Source: Glandiceps talaboti | Lineage: Eukaryota > Hemichordata > Enteropneusta > Spengelidae | DNA length: 64,000 nt | Direction: 5' to 3' | Assembly (NCBI RefSeq): GCF_964340395.1 | Contig: NC_135552.1 | Coordinates: forward strand, 16,659,194-16,723,193 | In this document: piece by piece, positions 46,670 to 64,000 of the stretch | Layout of the letters: each line of letters begins with the position of its first letter | Position numbering within the stretch: position 1 is the first letter of the stretch | Program-made: the position numbers and the translations under genes | Notes under the pieces: model-generated | What the model saw: only the letters and a program-made list of their open reading frames with translations | What the model was told of the DNA's origin: nothing | The model's database searches: none

Positions 46670-48960
46670 GTTCTCCCTTGCTGTGAATTGGTGTCCACCG
46701 TGGAAGTTATTGGTTGAACTGATAGACTGGGTCTCATCGTTTCTCATATGATAACGCATTGCACCAATAGTATCAATACACGTATCATAGCAAATACCAT
46801 TAACTTTGTCTTGTTCTATTTTTAATTTCCTGGTGTAAATTAATGTCAATCATCCATCATTCTATCATTCCATCCATCCATCCATCCATTACTCGTTATG
46901 TAAATTATGGCGCTGGAATGTTTCTAACAACGTTAACATCAGGGAAACGTTTGTATTTTCTTTTCCATTTTCACTAGGAAGAAAAGCCGATAATCACCTA
47001 TTGTTCGATCATTTGTCGTCTTGTCTTTCTGTTTGAGAAAGCCTACGTTCAACTCCAAAACGCCGGTAGCCCCCCCCCCCCCGTTAAAATGCCCAGCCCC
47101 TAAGACAAATGATGCATGCCATTGTGTAGATACCCTTCAACAATAGTTCTGTGTAGATTGTGGAGCTACTATTGTTAGGCATACATATACCTTTCCCATT
47201 GCCGACAAATTTAAATTGTACAACCCAAGATAGACATACCATTTTTTGTTGTTAAAAAATCCAGACACTGTTACCCACAAATTGCTATCCGTGTAATCGC
47301 AACTATTTTTTTTTCTATTCCTAGCAATTAGACTTACCGATGAAATATCTACCCAAACATCGTCAATACCCAGTGACCTTGCATCAATGTTTACTTCGAT
47401 AAATTTAAGGGTAGTTTGGACCATTATAGAATGCAAGTATCGAAAAAAACTAGTATATATGGAAATAATTATACGCTATGTATTTATGCGGGTTGTGGGT
47501 CATTCATTTATCCAACGTACGACAGAAAAAGTATAATAAGTCCTGTCAAATGTTTTGAAATACGAAAACCTATTGTCATGTCTCACTTTCTTAGGGAGCC
47601 TTCAGTAACTCCAGGGTGTGGGGAATGGGGTCACTTTTTACATGGTTCTCGGAGGAGGGCCATATTTTAGAAAATGATATATGGGGTGGGTCACATTTTA
47701 CTTTGCCACTTTATAATATATTGTCTAATTTTGCATTTTGGGGGATTTTGGTACAACACTTCTACCATATCAGTTAGTGGGGTTTATACTTACAACGTTA
47801 GAGCTAGGGTTTGGGTTAGGTGTAGGTAGTGATATCAGACCATACATATATCAAAGCACTGAAAGTAGTGCTTGGTATCGTATGTGATGAAATGTTTGAA
47901 AGGAAATCAATAAACTCACAACTTGATTGACATTACTCACTATATATAAATAACAAATTTACATAACTGGACTTGCAATGCCTTTTGAGGGCCGATAATA
48001 TAGGGGAAACAGGACGCAGTGGTGTTAGATCGAACAACCCTCATTAACATATTAAAATGAGAAAAGTAATTTAAAAACACGTTCGTTTCGCTGGTCTCCG
48101 TGCACAGTGCTTGAATTGGGCCAAATTTTCCGACATTGATTGGCTTCGTTCTAGACCGTTCAAAGTCATCTGGTTGTTAAGGTGTCCTGTGTGGCCGACT
48201 AAATTAAATTATACAATGCTTAAATAAAAGTTACAAACAAAAGAGCCGCATCCAGCCCTCTGGCTTGTAATTACTGAATACTGCCTTATTATACTTCATA
48301 CTCGCATTTCACACTTTGAACTTCACTGTTTGGACGAACGTCATTGAATCATTACATCGTGGGTTTGCTTTTGTTCCTCCATTTATGGAAAATGTTCTGA
48401 TAAATGTTCTGATAAAATGAGCTGATACTGTTAGATCAGAAAGTGTGAACTAATCTATGGAGTATGAAGCGTGAAGTACGTTAATGTATTACAACCTATA
48501 TTGTCCCTGGGAAATTAAATTTCAGAAATTTTACTTGATATGAAGTGAGACAACATTTGAATACAAGTACTTTCACTCAGTCTTGCTTGTTTTGGTGGAT
48601 AAATAAAATGCCATTACAAATTTTGCTGCCAGTAGGCCCTATAGAGGAAAATATATATGAGTGTCTATTTTGCTCAAGAAATATGTGCTCAGGTAACTCT
48701 ATTAAACCATAGACCCTATACACGAGTAGAGTCTATGGTCCAACACAAAATGATGAAGACATGACGGAGCGCACATTGCCAGAGTTAGTGGTGGACCTAT
48801 CCGGGAATGCAGCGCTTATTTTAATCTAGATCTATCTATGTGAAACAAAATACTGCATCGTGCATCGAAGCACCGGGACATAACATGTTGTGGGTAAATA
48901 CTATCACGAATACAATCTCTACCCCCCCCCCCCCCCCATGATATGAAGAATTGTACGAAA
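46670..48960. other. Intergenic region between the CUB gene and DDX23
   Basis: Apart from the doubtful frame at 47137-47424 I see only non-coding DNA: (CCAT)n at about 46868-46888, C-runs at 47070-47082 and 48922-48937, and a short hairpin (CCATAGACCCT / AGAGTCTATGG) at about 48704-48740. The two genes are divergently arranged, so promoters should lie here. Confidence 0.5.
47137..47424 (-). CDS. Possible 95-residue protein or first exon, doubtful
   Basis: ATG at 47422-47424 opens MVQTTLKFIEVNIDARSLGI, then DDVWVDISS, followed directly by a GTAAGT donor-like site near 47340. Unspliced, the frame continues (SNLWVTVSGFFNNKKW) to a stop at 47137. Composition is protein-like with alternating hydrophobic beta pattern. 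No family recognised. It lies upstream of the CUB gene on the same strand, so it could be an upstream exon of that gene or a separate small gene. Confidence 0.28.
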   Translation of the reverse strand: MVQTTLKFIEVNIDARSLGIDDVWVDISSVSLIARNRKKNSCDYTDSNLWVTVSGFFNNKKWYVYLGLYNLNLSAMGKVYVCLTIVAPQSTQNYC

Positions 48961-48969
48961 GTAGTTGCT

Positions 48970-49111
48970 CTTGCTGTTCCTACCGTAGAGGGCGAACAGC
49001 GCCATCAACGTTTCGTGACCTGCTGGGTCATACTGACGACGCTATCCGTACGTTTCACATCGTGGAAAAAGAAAGGATACATATTTTTAACGCAACTGCT
49101 TCAACTATTCG
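48970..49111 (+). promoter_or_regulatory. Likely DDX23 untranslated first exon
   Basis: A GC-richer segment ends in a consensus donor (TTCG|GTAAGT at 49112). The next acceptor, TCTGTTCACAG, ends at 49609, and the following sequence runs to the DDX23 ATG. The upstream border is not defined by the sequence and the given start is a guess. Confidence 0.45.
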
Positions 49112-49710
49112 GTAAGTCTCTGCTTTAATCAGACATACTTATGTACCACGAGGCTTTGCAAGTTGTATGTGACCACAACGTTTACCACAAAAGCATAAAT
49201 TTCACTGTTTATTCTGCCATGTCATGTCCCCGTGTATCAAGAAGCTTCTATTTCTAAACGAAACCACATAGACGAAACATAATAACACGTTGTGATTGTC
49301 CAAATAGTGATATTCTGTTAATCTTGAGACCAACAGAGAAAAACACCGAATAGTCTGAGATTATATAAACTCACATACACAAAAATATGATAATATATGC
49401 GATATGTTCTCTTGTTATGAATGTGAGAGTTCATCACATTGTACCCCCTGCGTGGAGTGTTTTGTTTTGGGCAATGTGTCCTTGTTTTGAAATGCAATGT
49501 GGCCATGTTCCAATGCATAGGGTGTCCGCTGCTGGCAGAAAACTTCGATAAGTTTAAATGAAATAATGTTTTAGTAATTTTGTAACATGTTCACATGTTC
49601 TGTTCACAGGTAGATTTGGGGTTTTTTTTTCACTCTCAAGAAGGACTATACACTCACAAACCAAGAAAAACAAGAATTTCTTCAGTGGATTGAAGTGATA
49701 CACGGCTAGA

Positions 49711-62525
<12,815 letters not shown>

Positions 62526-64000
62526 ATACTTGAAATAACATACATACTTTTTTTTAATCTTTTTTTTTCTGTCTGTGTAATGTTTGCAGCTATGATTGCA
62601 AATGATGAAACTTCACAAATAGTACAAAATCCAGTTATAGTGGATTTGTTGTTATATCTGAGCAGATTAATTATTATATAGATTGTAATGACGTCATCGG
62701 TCAGGGCTTATCAGCCTGCCCAAACTGGGGACAGGGAGATTAGACCACGCCCCCAACGGCTGATCTGTCAATCTAATTGTCATACATGTCATGTCATTCA
62801 GTAAAGTTATTTTACTTGATTTAGTTATTTTCAGATATTTAAAGACAAACACTGCTTTCTAAGATTTCAGATCAAATGAATTACTCACCAGTTGATTTGG
62901 TCTATTAGTAACATTAGACTGATGTAGTATGTTTCAAGCATAACACCATTTTAATGTAAGCATCCACCCACTTCTGACAATGGTACATACACAGATGTGA
63001 ATGAATAAAATTATCACTCGTATTATCCATGGCTGAACGAAGAAAAATATTGGGGATAATATCTAATGGTGTACTGCTGTGTCTCGAAGTAATTTGTTAT
63101 GAATGGAGCTGATCGTACTGTGTTTGCCATCGTCAGTATGTTACAGTGTTCAATAAATGAAAATAATTTCTAACCTACACACGAAAGATGTCAATGTTGC
63201 GATACCTGTTTGTTGTACAGGACCGGGTACAGTTCATATATATATATAGAAGTGTACAGGATTATTGCAGCAATAGATTTATATGTTTTGCTGATAAAGG
63301 CATTCATGGTGTTAGATAGCTTTAGTGGTAGTAGTAGTAGTAGTAGTAGAACTGTTGCTTGATTAGCAAGCATCAGTGTTATCATACCCTATGCTTATGC
63401 AAAATAACCTTCCCTTTGCAAGTACATAATGTACTGCTGTATCATAAGTATGAAAGCTGCAGTGTTAAGTTGGCTGTAACAGTTTTATTTACCAAAATGT
63501 TGACAGGCCTTCCTACAATTTGCCACGGTGGCGCTCTACTTCCTGTCTGTGCATACCTTGGGGGTATACATGGTATAGGTTACTTGGTTAATCATAGAGC
63601 ACTGCTGCTTTCCTCAATGTCTGAACAATACGAAAAAAATCCCTGATTTATACTTCTACAGAATACCAAGGGACAAAGATCTTAAGAAAAGGTACTATGA
63701 TGTGATGATACCCCCAATTTGAGCGAGGGCGCTGTATTCTCAATTTCCTGTTTGTAGTCTGGAATTGCCTATTCTCATTACCTGAAATAGAATTGTACCA
63801 GCGAGGCGTGTCATGAAAATAAAATCATTCCATGTCTTGGCTGACTTCATAATGTAACGTCGTCGTTTCAGTGCTACAAATGCATAGATTGATTTTCATA
63901 TTCTGAGGTAAAATGCTATTACAAATAGTTTTATTACTGTTACACAAATTGCCAGAGTCAAGAAGAACACAATAAAATTGGATGTTTTTAGTTCCTATAC
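62526..64000. other. DDX23 3' UTR and downstream non-coding DNA
   Basis: No coding exon recognised. Contains a TGACGTCA palindrome at about 62689-62696, candidate poly(A) signals near 63.0 and 63.15 kb, and a (TAG)n run at about 63328-63349. A short open frame at 63359-63646 has no supporting features. Confidence 0.45.
63004..63009 (+). terminator. DDX23 candidate poly(A) signal
   Basis: AATAAA about 480 bases after the stop codon; a second one lies near 63152. The intervening sequence shows no coding potential and is read as 3' UTR. Confidence 0.4.

Overview
The window is animal nuclear DNA: AT-rich, with short exons separated by long introns bounded by GT-AG signals, AATAAA poly(A) signals, large microsatellites and transposon fragments. 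The genes are animal-type, and the introns are longer than in most protists and fungi. I read it as an invertebrate bilaterian, probably marine, but the sequence alone does not fix the phylum. Coding assignments rest on exon-by-exon translation with matching splice phases and on recognised protein families.

Layout. (1) 272-6289, + strand: the last nine coding exons of TEX10 (Ipi1 family, rixosome subunit). The gene begins left of the window. (2) 8378-8851, - strand, and 10794-11168, + strand: two single-exon genes of unknown function, diverging from about 8.9-10.8 kb. (3) About 11.2-19.2 kb: gene-poor, with old repeats and one candidate orphan exon. (4) 19220-33383, - strand: a complete 16-coding-exon DDX42 gene (794 codons) with an untranslated first exon near 34.74 kb. 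Its introns carry a Tc1/mariner-like element, large minisatellites, an array of exon-derived repeats and two GC-AG introns. (5) About 35-38 kb: microsatellites and a long near-perfect palindrome. (6) 38334-46668, - strand: a secreted protein gene with a signal-peptide exon, a 34-base linker exon and four one-exon CUB domains that arose by tandem duplication. (7) 49711-62525, + strand: a complete 15-coding-exon DDX23 (PRP28/U5-100K) gene (784 codons), with an untranslated exon ending at 49111.

Functional links. DDX42 (U2 snRNP/SF3B-associated) and DDX23 (U5 snRNP) are both spliceosomal DEAD-box ATPases, transcribed divergently on either side of the CUB gene. TEX10 belongs to ribosome biogenesis and the rixosome. 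The CUB gene is unrelated in function and looks like a younger, duplicating gene between housekeeping genes. No RNA genes, CRISPR arrays or prokaryotic features were seen. The most unusual feature is the tandem amplification of the DDX42 exon segment encoding the DEAD motif, inside its own downstream intron.
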